Shown: piece by piece, positions 8,828-18,340 of the stretch
Numbering within the stretch: position 1 is the stretch's first letter
Layout of the letters: each line of letters starts with the position of its first letter
Assembly: GCF_046614675.1 (NCBI RefSeq)
Contig: NZ_JBKKJT010000009.1
Location: 1 to 64,000, forward strand
Origin: Chryseobacterium cupriresistens
Lineage (GTDB): Bacteria > Bacteroidota > Bacteroidia > Flavobacteriales > Weeksellaceae
Length of the DNA: 64,000 bases
Direction of reading: 5' to 3'
Notes under the pieces: generated by a model
Databases searched by the model: none
The model's input: only the letters and a program-made list of their open reading frames with translations
What the model was told of the DNA's origin: nothing
Made by a program: the position numbers and the translations under genes

Positions 8828-9910
8828 ATGATGAAAAAATATTTTTTACTTGCATTTTCAATGTTGTTTGGGCTTTCTCAATCTCAGATTATCAGAAAAT
8901 ATTCCAATGAATTTTTAAATATCGGAGCCGGAGCAAGAGGCCTTGCAATGGGAGGAGCGGTAATTACCAACCAGGATGATGTATATTCTCCTATGTGGAA
9001 TCCCGCAGGTTTGATGTCCATTGAAAGAGACTGGCAGGGAGCAGCAATGCATGCAGAATACTTTGAGTCTATTGCGAAATATGACTATCTGGCTTATGCA
9101 AAAGTACTTGAGGAAGGTGTTTTTGGGGTTTCCGTAGTAAGACTGGGAGTAGATAATATTTTAAATACAACCCAGATGATCGATTCTGAAGGGAATATTG
9201 ATTATGATAAAATCACAAAGTTCTCTCAATCCGATTATGCTGCAATTCTTTCTTATGCTTTCAGACCAGGAGGAAATCCGAAATTAGATGTCGGGATCAA
9301 TGCTAAGATTGTATATAGAAATGTGGGTAAATTTGCTAATGGTTATGGTTTTGGTTTCGATGTTGGGGCGATTTATAAAGCAGATAACGGATGGAAGTTC
9401 GGGGGGATGGTAAGAGATATTACAACTACTGTCAACTTCTGGACGGTCAATCAGAAAGAACTTTCTACTGTTGTAAACGGGGAAGAATTTAACCCTGCTC
9501 CCAAAGATAAACTGGAACTTACAATGCCTAAACTGAATGTAGGGGCCAGCAAATTATTTGAAATCAACAGCAGCGTATATGTATTGCCGGAAGCAGGTAT
9601 AAATGTGGATTTTGCTAAAACAGCATCCTTAATTTCTACAGACTTTGCCAGTATCAGTCCTTACGCAGGAGCTGAGCTGGGATACCAGAAAATGATTTTT
9701 GTGAGATTGGGGATCAACAGATTCCAGTCAATTACAGATATAGAAGATCTTAAAAGAAAAGTTTCTTTCCAGCCAAGTGCAGGTCTTGGAATAAGATACA
9801 GAGGGCTTACACTGGATTATGCCATTACAAATTCAGGGATTGGCGGATCTAATTTTTATTCCAATTTCTTCTCCTTAAAACTGGATATGGGAGCATTTAG
9901 AAACGATTAA
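8828..9910 (+). CDS. PorV/PorQ-family outer-membrane protein
   Basis: This is a 360-residue predicted outer-membrane barrel. A signal peptide (to about SQSQ) is followed by the family hallmark IGAGARGLAMGGA and then a Pro/Asn-rich turn (YSPMWNPAGL) typical of FadL-like PorV/PorQ proteins. PorV of the type IX secretion system carries sorted cargo to the cell surface. Whether this paralogue does the same is inference, supported by a large T9SS cargo gene two genes downstream. It starts 13 bases after the DMT gene and 10 bases before the next gene, so all three are probably cotranscribed. MM at the start leaves two possible Met codons. Confidence 0.85.
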   Translation: MMKKYFLLAFSMLFGLSQSQIIRKYSNEFLNIGAGARGLAMGGAVITNQDDVYSPMWNPAGLMSIERDWQGAAMHAEYFESIAKYDYLAYAKVLEEGVFGVSVVRLGVDNILNTTQMIDSEGNIDYDKITKFSQSDYAAILSYAFRPGGNPKLDVGINAKIVYRNVGKFANGYGFGFDVGAIYKADNGWKFGGMVRDITTTVNFWTVNQKELSTVVNGEEFNPAPKDKLELTMPKLNVGASKLFEINSSVYVLPEAGINVDFAKTASLISTDFASISPYAGAELGYQKMIFVRLGINRFQSITDIEDLKRKVSFQPSAGLGIRYRGLTLDYAITNSGIGGSNFYSNFFSLKLDMGAFRND

Positions 9911-9920
9911 AATTATAAAA

Positions 9921-10670
9921 ATGAAAAAGTTATTAATGCTGATGTTGGTAATAAGCTCAACAATGGCTTTTACGCAGAAGGTTTCAGATTATAAATATGT
10001 AGTAATTCCGGAAAAATTTAAAACCTTTAAAAACAGCAGTTTTGGATTGGAAGCTTATCTGGCTAAAGGGCTACAGGGAAAAAAGTATGAAATTTTAACT
10101 GAGGCAATGGACAAATGGCCATCTGAGGCTAGAAATAATTCCTGTAATGTAATTAATGCTGAAGTGCTGAATGATAAGAGCTTATTTACAAATAAAGTGA
10201 TTTTGCAGTTCAAAGACTGCAATAAAAAGGTCATTTTAGAATCCAAAGGGCGCTCAGATATAAAGGAATTTGAAGAAGGGTTTCCTGATGCTTTAAAGCA
10301 GGCTCTGACACATGTTCCACTTTCCAGCCCGGTAGAAATGAAGCCTGCTAAAATATCAGATGCTGCTGAAAACGTACAGAATACAGTTTCTGAAACCGTT
10401 GTATCTGCAGGAACTCCGGAAGCAAATAATTACTCGAACGGGAAACTTGATCTTCAGAAAATACAGATTGATTCTAATCAGTTTATCTTGGCAAAATCCG
10501 GAAGTTCCGTACCATTTGCTGTTTTCAAAACGACTTCTAAGAGTGCTGTTTTCCTTGTAAAAATGGCTGATGGAAATACTACCATCGGATATTTTGAAAA
10601 CGGGAATATTGTAATAGATATTCCACAGACTGACGGAAGATTCTCCAAAGAAGTCTTTACAGCAAAATAA
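9921..10670 (+). CDS. Secreted protein of unknown function
   Basis: I do not recognise this family. The 249-residue product has a clear signal peptide (MKKLLMLMLVISSTMAFTQ). A compact N-terminal part (about 20-120) contains two Cys residues (NSCNVI and KDCNKK) that could pair. A Ser/Ala/Pro-rich linker follows (about 130-175), then a short C-terminal domain (FILAKSGSSVPFAVFKTTSKS). Exported location is a safe inference. It ends a unit with the DMT and PorV/PorQ-like genes, and a hairpin separates it from the T9SS cargo gene. Confidence 0.7.
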   Translation: MKKLLMLMLVISSTMAFTQKVSDYKYVVIPEKFKTFKNSSFGLEAYLAKGLQGKKYEILTEAMDKWPSEARNNSCNVINAEVLNDKSLFTNKVILQFKDCNKKVILESKGRSDIKEFEEGFPDALKQALTHVPLSSPVEMKPAKISDAAENVQNTVSETVVSAGTPEANNYSNGKLDLQKIQIDSNQFILAKSGSSVPFAVFKTTSKSAVFLVKMADGNTTIGYFENGNIVIDIPQTDGRFSKEVFTAK

Positions 10671-10696
10671 TTTACATCAATAATAAGAAAAATATC

Positions 10697-10729
10697 ATCC
10701 TTAATTCATAACTTTTTAGAATTAAGGAT
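10697..10729 (+). terminator. Hairpin between the secreted unknown and the T9SS cargo gene
   Basis: An 11-bp perfect stem (ATCCTTAATTC / GAATTAAGGAT) with an 11-base loop is followed by TTATTTT. It ends about 20 bases before the next start codon, so the cargo gene is either a separate unit or attenuated. Confidence 0.65.
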
Positions 10730-10748
10730 TTATTTTAACTACATAGAT

Positions 10749-13613
10749 ATGAAAAAAGTTTACATTTCTATATTGGCAATACTGTCAGTATTTTCGAGTG
10801 CACAAAGTGTATTTAATACCCAGTTAAACGAAATTAATTTTGGGGCTTCCAGTGATCCTGATAATTTTATAAAATTCAATAATCATATTCTTTTCACAGC
10901 CACCAAGTCTACAGAGGAAGGAAGGGAACTGTGGAGTTTTGATCCGGGTACTCAAAAATCAATTCTGCTGAAGAATGTTTTTCCGGGGTACAGCATTGGG
11001 ATGACTGGAGATCCGTCTTTTATGAGGCTCAATAATAAAATTTACTTTATTGCTGTACAAAGCAATAGTTCGTCCAATAATCAGCTTTGGGTCACAGACG
11101 GAACCACGGTAGGAACATCCAAGGTAAAAGATCTGAATTTTGAGTTTTCGGTGGCTGCAACTGCTGCGGTCGGAAATAATATCTTTTTCTACCACCACAA
11201 TGAACTTTGGTCTTACAATACCGTTACAGATAGTCTGCAGCTATTAAAAACATTTCAATATTCCGGTGATGTAAAAATGTATACCTTGAACAATACTTTG
11301 TTCCTGGCAGCAGATGATGGCACACATGGAAAAGAGATATGGAAATCAGATGGAACCGTTGCCGGAACATCTTTATTAAAGGATATCGTTCCCAATGCAG
11401 GTGGAAGTATTAATGGCGATTTTAAAGCACTGATTTTTAAAAATAAACTATACTTCGTGGTTAATCTTGGAACAGGAACAGCGGGATATGAATTATATTC
11501 ATCAGATGGAACAGAAGCGGGAACAGTATCCATAAAATCTGTAGGTTATCCGCAGCTGGAAGGAGCTGCCGCTGATAATTATTTTGTTTTTACAGGCTTT
11601 GATGCAGCAAATGGCTATGAACCATGGGTTTCTGATGGGACAACGGCAGGAACTTATCTGTTGAAAAATCTAATGCCTGGAGCTACAAGTTCTATGGCAA
11701 TGAAAAAATTTGTAAAATATAATAACAAAATATTCTTTGAAAGTAGTGCCAACGGTGTTAACTCTGTGTATGGTAATTATATCTGGGAAACAGATGGTAC
11801 AGAAGCCGGAACTGTTCTCTTCAATACGCACGCAGGAGCTTTGATTTATGGGAACAGCTCAGATAATAATCATTTGATTCTTACGATGGCTAATTATGGA
11901 AACAGATATTGGATAGTGAATGGAAATTCTTCACAGAGTTTTGAGATTACAGGCCTTGGAATGCCAAATAATAATAGTTTTGTAGACCTGAATTCTAAAA
12001 TTTATCTTACCGGAAATACCCCCAAATATGGCACTGAACTATTTTCACTAAATCCGGTGACCCATCAGACTACAATAGCTTCGGACATCAGTAGATTTGA
12101 AAGTTCTTTGCCTCATGCATTTCAGGTACTGAATGATGATCTTATTTTCATTGCGACAGACAGACAGTATAACAGCCAGATTTATAAGAGAAATAAAAAT
12201 ACACAGCAGATTGAGAGAATATCCAGCTTTGGAGGAAATTCGTTTATAGGTATGGGCAGTGACTTTAATGACAATTTCATTAAAGTAGGAAACTATCTTT
12301 ACACTCCAGAAGCAGCTTACAGAACAGATGGTACAGAAGCCAATACTTTGTCAATATCATCCCCGAATATTACCAGCAGGGTACCGTATACCAGCTTGAA
12401 CGATAATACATTACTTTTTGCCGGATACAATAATGTGGTAGGAACTGAACTTTGGAAGATTGATAATACATCCAATACTGTTAGTATGGTCAAAGATATT
12501 TCCCAGGATAATATGGGAAGTCTTTATTCCGTAGATTCAAAAACTGCAATACTGAATGGTTTTGCTTATTTTGTGGCAAAAGATAATGGAAAACTTGGGA
12601 TCTGGAAAACAGATGCTACTGAAGCCAATACCCAAAAGGTAATACAGTTTTCCTATCAGGATGGGACAAATGGAGATATTAAGGTACTGAATGCTTTTAA
12701 TAATAAATTATTCTTTACAAAACAACAGGAAAATACTCCTGCGAATTACAGCTCCGGGCAAAACGAGCTTTGGATTTCAAACGGCGATCAGGCATCTGCT
12801 ACATTACTGAAATCTTACGCTGCTCCTTATGGCTCTTCAAGTATTGCGAGAGAAACAATAATATTTAATAATAAGCTTTTTTATGTCACTTCAGGTTATC
12901 CTTCTCCAGCGCTGCATTCTACAGATGGAACAGTGGCAGGGACAGAACAGATACTAGCGGGAAACTTTTTTGGTGATGTAAAATTTAAAAAATGTGGAAA
13001 TCAGTTATTTTTTACCAATAACAATAGTACACAGTTGTGGAAAACAGATGGAACAGCGAATGGCACATCTGATTTATCCCAAAATTTTTCTTCAGTGAAA
13101 GATATGACGTGTGCCAACAATTATCTTTACTTTCTTAATGGGGATTCCCAAAAGGTATGGAAAAGTGACGGTGTTTCAACCTCTCCGATGGATATTTTTG
13201 TGACAAACGATGATAATCAGCTGTTGGTTAATGAAAATATTCAGAAAATGGGAACAGATGGTGAGAAATTATTTCTGACCATTAATACCAAAGAACATGG
13301 AAGTGAATTGTATGTAGTGACTGATCCACTGCCTGTTTATCTGGCAACCCATGAAATATCAGGCGCAGAAAGTAAAAAAGGAAATTCAGATCTGCAGATT
13401 TATCCTAATCCTGTTTCAGAATATTTTTCAATAAGACTGAACGAAAATTCTAAAATAGAAATCGTGAAAATTTTTGATGCCTCCGGAAAACTTGTGAAGA
13501 ATATTATCTACAATAATAAAAATATTGATGTAGCAGAACTTCCATCAGGAATATATTTTATTAAGTTAAAAACAAATAAAGGGGAATATATGGGTAAGAT
13601 TATAAAAAAATAA
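10749..13613 (+). CDS. T9SS cargo with ELWxxDGTxxGT repeats
   Basis: This 954-residue protein is exported by the type IX system. It has a signal peptide (to about SSAQ) and a C-terminal type A sorting domain over roughly the last 75 residues (LQIYPNPVSEYFSIRL to the final basic IIKK). The body consists of degenerate ~50-60-residue repeats marked by a W/Y-x-x-DGT-x-x-GT motif, for example LWVTDGTTVGT, IWKSDGTVAGT, LYSSDGTEAGT, PWVSDGTTAGT and LWKTDGTANGT. This pattern suggests a beta-propeller-like surface protein. No catalytic motif is evident. It follows a PorV/PorQ-like gene, which suggests a shared secretion theme. Confidence 0.85.
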   Translation: MKKVYISILAILSVFSSAQSVFNTQLNEINFGASSDPDNFIKFNNHILFTATKSTEEGRELWSFDPGTQKSILLKNVFPGYSIGMTGDPSFMRLNNKIYFIAVQSNSSSNNQLWVTDGTTVGTSKVKDLNFEFSVAATAAVGNNIFFYHHNELWSYNTVTDSLQLLKTFQYSGDVKMYTLNNTLFLAADDGTHGKEIWKSDGTVAGTSLLKDIVPNAGGSINGDFKALIFKNKLYFVVNLGTGTAGYELYSSDGTEAGTVSIKSVGYPQLEGAAADNYFVFTGFDAANGYEPWVSDGTTAGTYLLKNLMPGATSSMAMKKFVKYNNKIFFESSANGVNSVYGNYIWETDGTEAGTVLFNTHAGALIYGNSSDNNHLILTMANYGNRYWIVNGNSSQSFEITGLGMPNNNSFVDLNSKIYLTGNTPKYGTELFSLNPVTHQTTIASDISRFESSLPHAFQVLNDDLIFIATDRQYNSQIYKRNKNTQQIERISSFGGNSFIGMGSDFNDNFIKVGNYLYTPEAAYRTDGTEANTLSISSPNITSRVPYTSLNDNTLLFAGYNNVVGTELWKIDNTSNTVSMVKDISQDNMGSLYSVDSKTAILNGFAYFVAKDNGKLGIWKTDATEANTQKVIQFSYQDGTNGDIKVLNAFNNKLFFTKQQENTPANYSSGQNELWISNGDQASATLLKSYAAPYGSSSIARETIIFNNKLFYVTSGYPSPALHSTDGTVAGTEQILAGNFFGDVKFKKCGNQLFFTNNNSTQLWKTDGTANGTSDLSQNFSSVKDMTCANNYLYFLNGDSQKVWKSDGVSTSPMDIFVTNDDNQLLVNENIQKMGTDGEKLFLTINTKEHGSELYVVTDPLPVYLATHEISGAESKKGNSDLQIYPNPVSEYFSIRLNENSKIEIVKIFDASGKLVKNIIYNNKNIDVAELPSGIYFIKLKTNKGEYMGKIIKK

Positions 13614-13621
13614 TACATGTA

Positions 13622-13644
13622 AAAGGCTCTTAAAAAGAGCCTTT
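13622..13644 (+). terminator. Terminator of the T9SS cargo gene
   Basis: A 9-bp stem AAAGGCTCT / AGAGCCTTT with a 5-base loop begins eight bases past the stop codon. The tail is A/T-rich rather than pure T. Confidence 0.75.
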
Positions 13645-13992
13645 ATAATATATATGTTGATGTGTTTTTCATTCTTTTAGCATTTTACAAGAGTCTTATA
13701 GATATAAAAGCAATTGGATGTCAAATGAAATGTGATTGGATTTATAAAAAGAGAAGAATTTTCATAGCATTATTGTCATTAGTTGATATTACTAATTTAT
13801 GGAAAAAATATAAATAATACTAATATTTAATAAAATATTTATTTGTTTGTGTTTTTTATTGATAAATTTCCTTTTTGTACTGGGGATTGTTGGTTTTTGT
13901 CTCTTATTGAGTAAATGAAAAAAGTATATGAGTTTTTGCATTAAAACTTCATTTTGTTTGTGACAAATTAGCTGCTGTACTGCATTAGTTTA
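13645..13992. other. Gene-free convergent region
   Basis: This very AT-rich DNA lies between the convergent cargo gene and uvrC. I see no coding frame, no stable hairpin for uvrC and no recognisable repeat. Confidence 0.5.
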
Positions 13993-15786
13993 TCAATTAG
14001 CATTAAAAAATTCCCAAATCACTTTCGCTTTACTTTTCCCCAGAATTTCTTCAAGAGTTTCAAAATTGGCTTCTTTGATTCGTTTTACAGACTTCAGTTT
14101 AGACAAAAGCAATTCGATTGTTTTTTCTCCAACTCCAGGAATTTCTTCAAGTTCAGATTTTATCGTAGAGTTTTTTCTTCTCGTTCTGTGATGTTTTACC
14201 CCAAACCGGTGGGCTTCATCACGAACACGCTGAAGGATTTTCAACGTTTCAGATTTTTTATCGAGATATAAAGGAATAGGATCTTCCGGGAAAAATATTT
14301 CTTCCAGTCTCTTGGCGATCCCTACAATGGTAATTTTTCCATAAAGTCCTAATAACCTCAGGCTTTTAACAGCAGAAGAAAGTTGTCCTTTTCCACCATC
14401 AATCAGAATTAATTGAGGAAGGCTTTCTCCTTCATCAAGCATTCTTTTGTAACGGCGGTAGATGACCTCTTCCATCGTTGCAAAGTCGTTTGGCCCTTCT
14501 ACCGTTTTAGGATGAAAAATTCGGTAATCTGCTTTACTCGGTTTTCCATCTTTGAAAACAACACATGCAGACACAGGATTCGTTCCCTGAATGTTGGAGT
14601 TATCAAAACCTTCAATATGTCTTGGTTCTACAGGCATTCTCAGTAGTTTCTGCATTTCGGCCATAATTCTGTTAGTATGCCTTTCAGGATCTACAATCTG
14701 AACCTGCTTCAGCTTTTCAAGACGGTATTCTTTAGCATTCTTTTCAGAAAGCTCTACAATTCTTTTTTTATCTCCTACCTTGGGAACAATCAGTTTTACA
14801 TTTGGGATTTCTACAGACAAATGAAACGGTAAAAGAACTTCCTTAGAATCTGAAGAAAACTTCTGACGGATCTCAATCAAAGCTTCTTCCATAATATCTT
14901 CATCCGTTTCCTCAAGAATCTTTTTAATCTCGGTGGTAAAACTCTGGATGATATTTCCGTTTCTGATTTTAAAGAAATTGACATAAGCAGCGGTCTCATC
15001 ACTGGTCATTCCGAAAACATCTACATCATCAATATTCGGATTTACAACGGTGTTTTTAGCCTGATAATCCTCAAGAATATCCAGTCTTTCCTTAATGATC
15101 TGAGCTTCTTCAAATTTAAGATTGGAAGCCAGCTTCATCATCTGATTCACTAGATAATCCTTTGCCTTACGGAAATCCCCTTTGATAATTCCGCGGATAG
15201 CATCTATTTTTTCGTCATAATCTTCCTTGCTTTCAAGATCTTCACAGGGCCCTTCACAGTTTTTGATATGGTATTCCAGGCAGACTTTATATTTGCCTTC
15301 CGCAATTTTGGATGGGGAAAGATTCAGATTGCAGGTTCTAAGCTTATAAATATGTTTTATAGTATCCAGCAATATCTTTGCAGGGCGCACTTTGGCATAC
15401 GGACCGTAATATTCGGATCCATCTTTAATCATATTTCTGGTCAGAAAAATTCTTGGAAAATCTTCATTTTTGATGCAGATCCATGGATAAGTCTTGTCAT
15501 CCTTCAACATAACATTATAAAACGGCTGGTACTCTTTAATCAGATTATTTTCCAATAAAAGTGCATCATACTCGCTGTTTACAATTGTCGTTTCCAATCG
15601 CTGGATTTTGCTGACCATTATTTTGATCCTGTATCCTGAAAGGTTTTTATTGAAATAGGATAGTACCCTCTTTTTCAGATTTTTAGCTTTTCCCACATAC
15701 AAAAGCTGTTCGTTTTTATCATAATAACGATAAACGCCGGGTTCAGATGGTAAGGTTTTGAGCTGTAATTCTAAAGAAGGATTCAT
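13993..15786 (-). CDS. uvrC: Excinuclease ABC subunit C
   Basis: UvrC makes both incisions in nucleotide excision repair after UvrAB recognises damage. The 597 residues show all expected parts. A GIY-YIG nuclease lies at about 12-90 (PGVYRYYD, LLYVGKAKNL). A UVR helical hairpin follows (LKFEEAQIIKERLDIL). The RNase H-like 5' endonuclease has GFDNSNIQG, LILIDGGKGQLS and RDEAHRFGVKHHR. Tandem HhH motifs end the protein (IPGVGEKTIELLL). Length is normal for the family. A -7 element only a few bases before the ATG implies a very short leader. Confidence 0.97.
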   Translation of the reverse strand: MNPSLELQLKTLPSEPGVYRYYDKNEQLLYVGKAKNLKKRVLSYFNKNLSGYRIKIMVSKIQRLETTIVNSEYDALLLENNLIKEYQPFYNVMLKDDKTYPWICIKNEDFPRIFLTRNMIKDGSEYYGPYAKVRPAKILLDTIKHIYKLRTCNLNLSPSKIAEGKYKVCLEYHIKNCEGPCEDLESKEDYDEKIDAIRGIIKGDFRKAKDYLVNQMMKLASNLKFEEAQIIKERLDILEDYQAKNTVVNPNIDDVDVFGMTSDETAAYVNFFKIRNGNIIQSFTTEIKKILEETDEDIMEEALIEIRQKFSSDSKEVLLPFHLSVEIPNVKLIVPKVGDKKRIVELSEKNAKEYRLEKLKQVQIVDPERHTNRIMAEMQKLLRMPVEPRHIEGFDNSNIQGTNPVSACVVFKDGKPSKADYRIFHPKTVEGPNDFATMEEVIYRRYKRMLDEGESLPQLILIDGGKGQLSSAVKSLRLLGLYGKITIVGIAKRLEEIFFPEDPIPLYLDKKSETLKILQRVRDEAHRFGVKHHRTRRKNSTIKSELEEIPGVGEKTIELLLSKLKSVKRIKEANFETLEEILGKSKAKVIWEFFNAN

Positions 15787-15790
15787 ATAA

Positions 15791-15798
15791 CAAAATTA
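15791..15798 (-). promoter_or_regulatory. -7 element of uvrC
   Basis: TAATTTTG reads on the minus strand and ends only four bases before the start codon at 15786. Transcripts would be leaderless or almost so. Confidence 0.6.
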
Positions 15799-15827
15799 AG
15801 GAAACTTTCCCTATTTAAAAAAAGAAA

Positions 15828-15851
15828 AACCTGCAGATAATTCTACAGGTT
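15828..15851 (-). terminator. Terminator of the gene at 15873-16634
   Basis: The stem AACCTGCAGA / TCTACAGGTT has one mismatch and a 4-base loop. It is followed on the minus strand by a long T-rich run and lies just upstream of uvrC. Confidence 0.75.
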
Positions 15852-15872
15852 CCGGTATTTTGATAGTGTATC

Positions 15873-16634
15873 CTATCCGTGGTTCATTTCGGTATACTGA
15901 TAGATGAGAAAGCTTAAATAATTCCATTCTACAGAATTTTTTGGATATTTTTTCATGAATTCAGGATTGTCACCAAACAAAAAGTCATAGTTGTCTTCAA
16001 AATCATCTTTGTGAAGCCACATTACTTTATTGCCTTTCTTTATATAATAAGATTTAATAACACCTCCGCCAAATGCAGGGGCACCGGCAAACCCGGTACT
16101 CACTGTTTCTGAAGCAAACGGATCATGATAAACCGTAATAAGCTCATTAAATTCAGGATTGATCACCTGCATTAAAAAAGCTCTGGGCTCTTTCTTGTTT
16201 TTTAAAGAAACAATCTGGTTTTCGTAAGGAATGGCATCGTCGGTAACAGATTTGCTATATTTTTTTGTGCTGTAATTTCTCATGTTTGAAATAAACTTTG
16301 CCGCTTTCATCGACTTTTCAGTCTCTGTAGCATATAAATACATTTCAGCAATATCGGTTGCCTCAAATTTTATTGGCTTTCTGGTATCAACATCCTCAAT
16401 GGTGATGGAAAGAATCTGTCCCCTCTGTTTTTCCCAGGATTTACTGTAACCCTGATGTTCTGTATTATCTTTTAAAATAATGGTGGAAACTTTTTTATCT
16501 GTTGCAGTATTGAAACCTTCGTTAAACAGATAGCGGTTCATTTCTTTTCTTTCTTCTTTTGAATATTTTACTTTCTGGGCGAAAGCAGCTGTGCTTGCTA
16601 CACATAAAGCAAGGAGTAGAGTTTTCAGTCTCAT
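15873..16634 (-). CDS. Secreted protein of unknown function
   Basis: I cannot name a family. The 253-residue product begins with a signal peptide (MRLKTLLLALCVASTAAFAQ). A charged N-terminal region and mixed alpha/beta sequence follow, with LFNEGFNTATDKKVSTIILKD and a late Gly-rich turn (GFAGAPAFGGGVI). There is no lipid-anchor Cys after the signal, so it is probably periplasmic or secreted. It is a single-gene unit with its own terminator and is divergent from hutH. Confidence 0.7.
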   Translation of the reverse strand: MRLKTLLLALCVASTAAFAQKVKYSKEERKEMNRYLFNEGFNTATDKKVSTIILKDNTEHQGYSKSWEKQRGQILSITIEDVDTRKPIKFEATDIAEMYLYATETEKSMKAAKFISNMRNYSTKKYSKSVTDDAIPYENQIVSLKNKKEPRAFLMQVINPEFNELITVYHDPFASETVSTGFAGAPAFGGGVIKSYYIKKGNKVMWLHKDDFEDNYDFLFGDNPEFMKKYPKNSVEWNYLSFLIYQYTEMNHG

Positions 16635-16764
16635 GTGTTATTGTTTTTAATTTTCGGGGCTAAATGTAGTAAATTAATTCGCTTGTTTTATAAAAATATA
16701 GAAGATTGAAATTTAGCTTTTCCAATTATTGTTAAATGCGTAATTTTAAGGAAATTTTTTAGAA

Positions 16765-18252
16765 ATGATATACGGGGTAGATGTTTTTACTTTCCATGAT
16801 GTTCTGGAAATATGTAAAAAACCAAATAAAGCGAAGCTGAACAAAGCTGCAAAAGAACAAATTTTAAAATCTCAGAAAAACGTACAGAAAATAGTAGAGT
16901 CAGACAGATGCGTATATGGAATCAATACAGGATTCGGACCATTATGTGATACTAAAATTTCAGCGGATGAAACCGCTCAGTTACAATATAACCTGATCAT
17001 TTCTCATGCGGTAGGTGTAGGAAAACCGATTGATAAAGAACTTTCCAAGATCATGATGATTGCTAAAGTACATGCTCTTTCTAAAGGATTTTCGGGAGTT
17101 TCCCTGGAGGTTATTGAAAGAATGATTCTCATGCTTGAGAAAGATATCATTCCTGTGGTTCCTGAACAGGGATCTGTAGGAGCTTCCGGAGACCTTGCTC
17201 CATTAGCGCATCTCGTATTGCCTTTACTTGGCTTAGGACAGGTTTGGGAAGGAGATATGGTTTCCGATACCATGGAAGTGTTGAAAAAGCATGACCTTGA
17301 ACCACTGGCTTTAGGTCCGAAAGAAGGATTAGGGCTGATCAACGGAACACAGTTTATCCTTGCCCATGCCATCAAAGGACTTGAAAAATTTGAATACTTA
17401 CTGGATCTGGCGGATATGACGGCAGCTATGAGTATTGAAGCGTACAGAGGTTCTGCAAGCCCTTTCAAAAAAGAACTTCACGATATCAGACCGTTTGAAG
17501 GCAGTAAAAAAGTAGCGGCAAGAATGCTTAAGTTCTTAAAGGGATCAGAAAACTTGAAAGCTCACGAAGACTGTGAAAGAGTGCAGGATCCTTATTCCAT
17601 GCGATGTGTACCACAGGTTCACGGAGCCAGCAGAAATGCTTTTGAGCATCTTAGAGGAATGGCAGAAACAGAATTGAATTCCGTTACGGATAATCCGATC
17701 GTATTAAGTGCTGAAGAATCTATTTCAGGTGGAAACTTCCATGGACAGCTGATGGCATTACCTTTAGATTATGCTACATTAGCAGCTGCAGAGCTAGGGA
17801 ATATTTCAGACAGAAGAAGCTACTTATTATTAGAAGGAAAATATGGACTTCCAAGATTATTAACGGAAAGCTCAGGATTGAATTCCGGATTTATGATCCC
17901 TCAGTACACTTCAGCAGCCTTGGTTACAGAAAATAAAACATTATGCTTCCCGGCGTCGGCAGATTCTATTCCAACAAGTTTAGGACAGGAAGACCATGTT
18001 TCTATGGGAAGTATTTCAGGAAGAAAATTCAATCAGGTTCTGGGAAATCTTGTGAATATTCTGTCTGTTGAGCTGATGTTTGCCGCTCAGGGACTTGAAT
18101 TCAGGAGACCTGCGAAATGCTCTAAAGTAATTGAAGAAAACTTTGCAATTCTTCGTTCTAAAGTTGCCAAGCTTGAAGATGACAGACTGATCGGTAAAGA
18201 TATGCTGGCCATTGCAGAATTGATTAACGAACGAAAATTTGTTGTCAACTAA
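16765..18252 (+). CDS. hutH: Histidine ammonia-lyase (MIO-type aromatic ammonia-lyase)
   Basis: The enzyme deaminates an aromatic amino acid, most likely histidine to urocanate. The 495 residues include the Ala140-Ser141-Gly142 triad that cyclises to the MIO cofactor (SVGASGDLAPLAHL) and the active-site Tyr51 loop (YGINTGFGP). The pattern SH at 80-81 and GQEDHVS with Glu409 match histidine lyases, where phenylalanine and tyrosine lyases commonly have Gln at the latter position. No hutU, hutI or hutG neighbour is present, so the gene is an orphan here. Tyrosine or phenylalanine activity is the alternative. Confidence 0.88.
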   Translation: MIYGVDVFTFHDVLEICKKPNKAKLNKAAKEQILKSQKNVQKIVESDRCVYGINTGFGPLCDTKISADETAQLQYNLIISHAVGVGKPIDKELSKIMMIAKVHALSKGFSGVSLEVIERMILMLEKDIIPVVPEQGSVGASGDLAPLAHLVLPLLGLGQVWEGDMVSDTMEVLKKHDLEPLALGPKEGLGLINGTQFILAHAIKGLEKFEYLLDLADMTAAMSIEAYRGSASPFKKELHDIRPFEGSKKVAARMLKFLKGSENLKAHEDCERVQDPYSMRCVPQVHGASRNAFEHLRGMAETELNSVTDNPIVLSAEESISGGNFHGQLMALPLDYATLAAAELGNISDRRSYLLLEGKYGLPRLLTESSGLNSGFMIPQYTSAALVTENKTLCFPASADSIPTSLGQEDHVSMGSISGRKFNQVLGNLVNILSVELMFAAQGLEFRRPAKCSKVIEENFAILRSKVAKLEDDRLIGKDMLAIAELINERKFVVN

Positions 18253-18265
18253 TACAAAATACTTG

Positions 18266-18289
18266 AAAGCTTCCGGAAGGGAGCTTTTT
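18266..18289 (+). terminator. Terminator of hutH
   Basis: A 9-bp stem (AAAGCTTCC / GGGAGCTTT, one G-T pair) with a GGAA tetraloop is followed by T residues. It lies 14 bases after the stop codon. Confidence 0.85.
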
Positions 18290-18340
18290 GTTTTCACAAA
18301 TCTTTAAATCCTTCAATTTTTAAATCGTTAAATCAACTAG

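Noticed and set aside
17004..17468. Long antisense open frame (154 codons) inside hutH
   Set aside because: It lies fully within a conserved gene with clear MIO motifs. The antisense product has no recognisable features.
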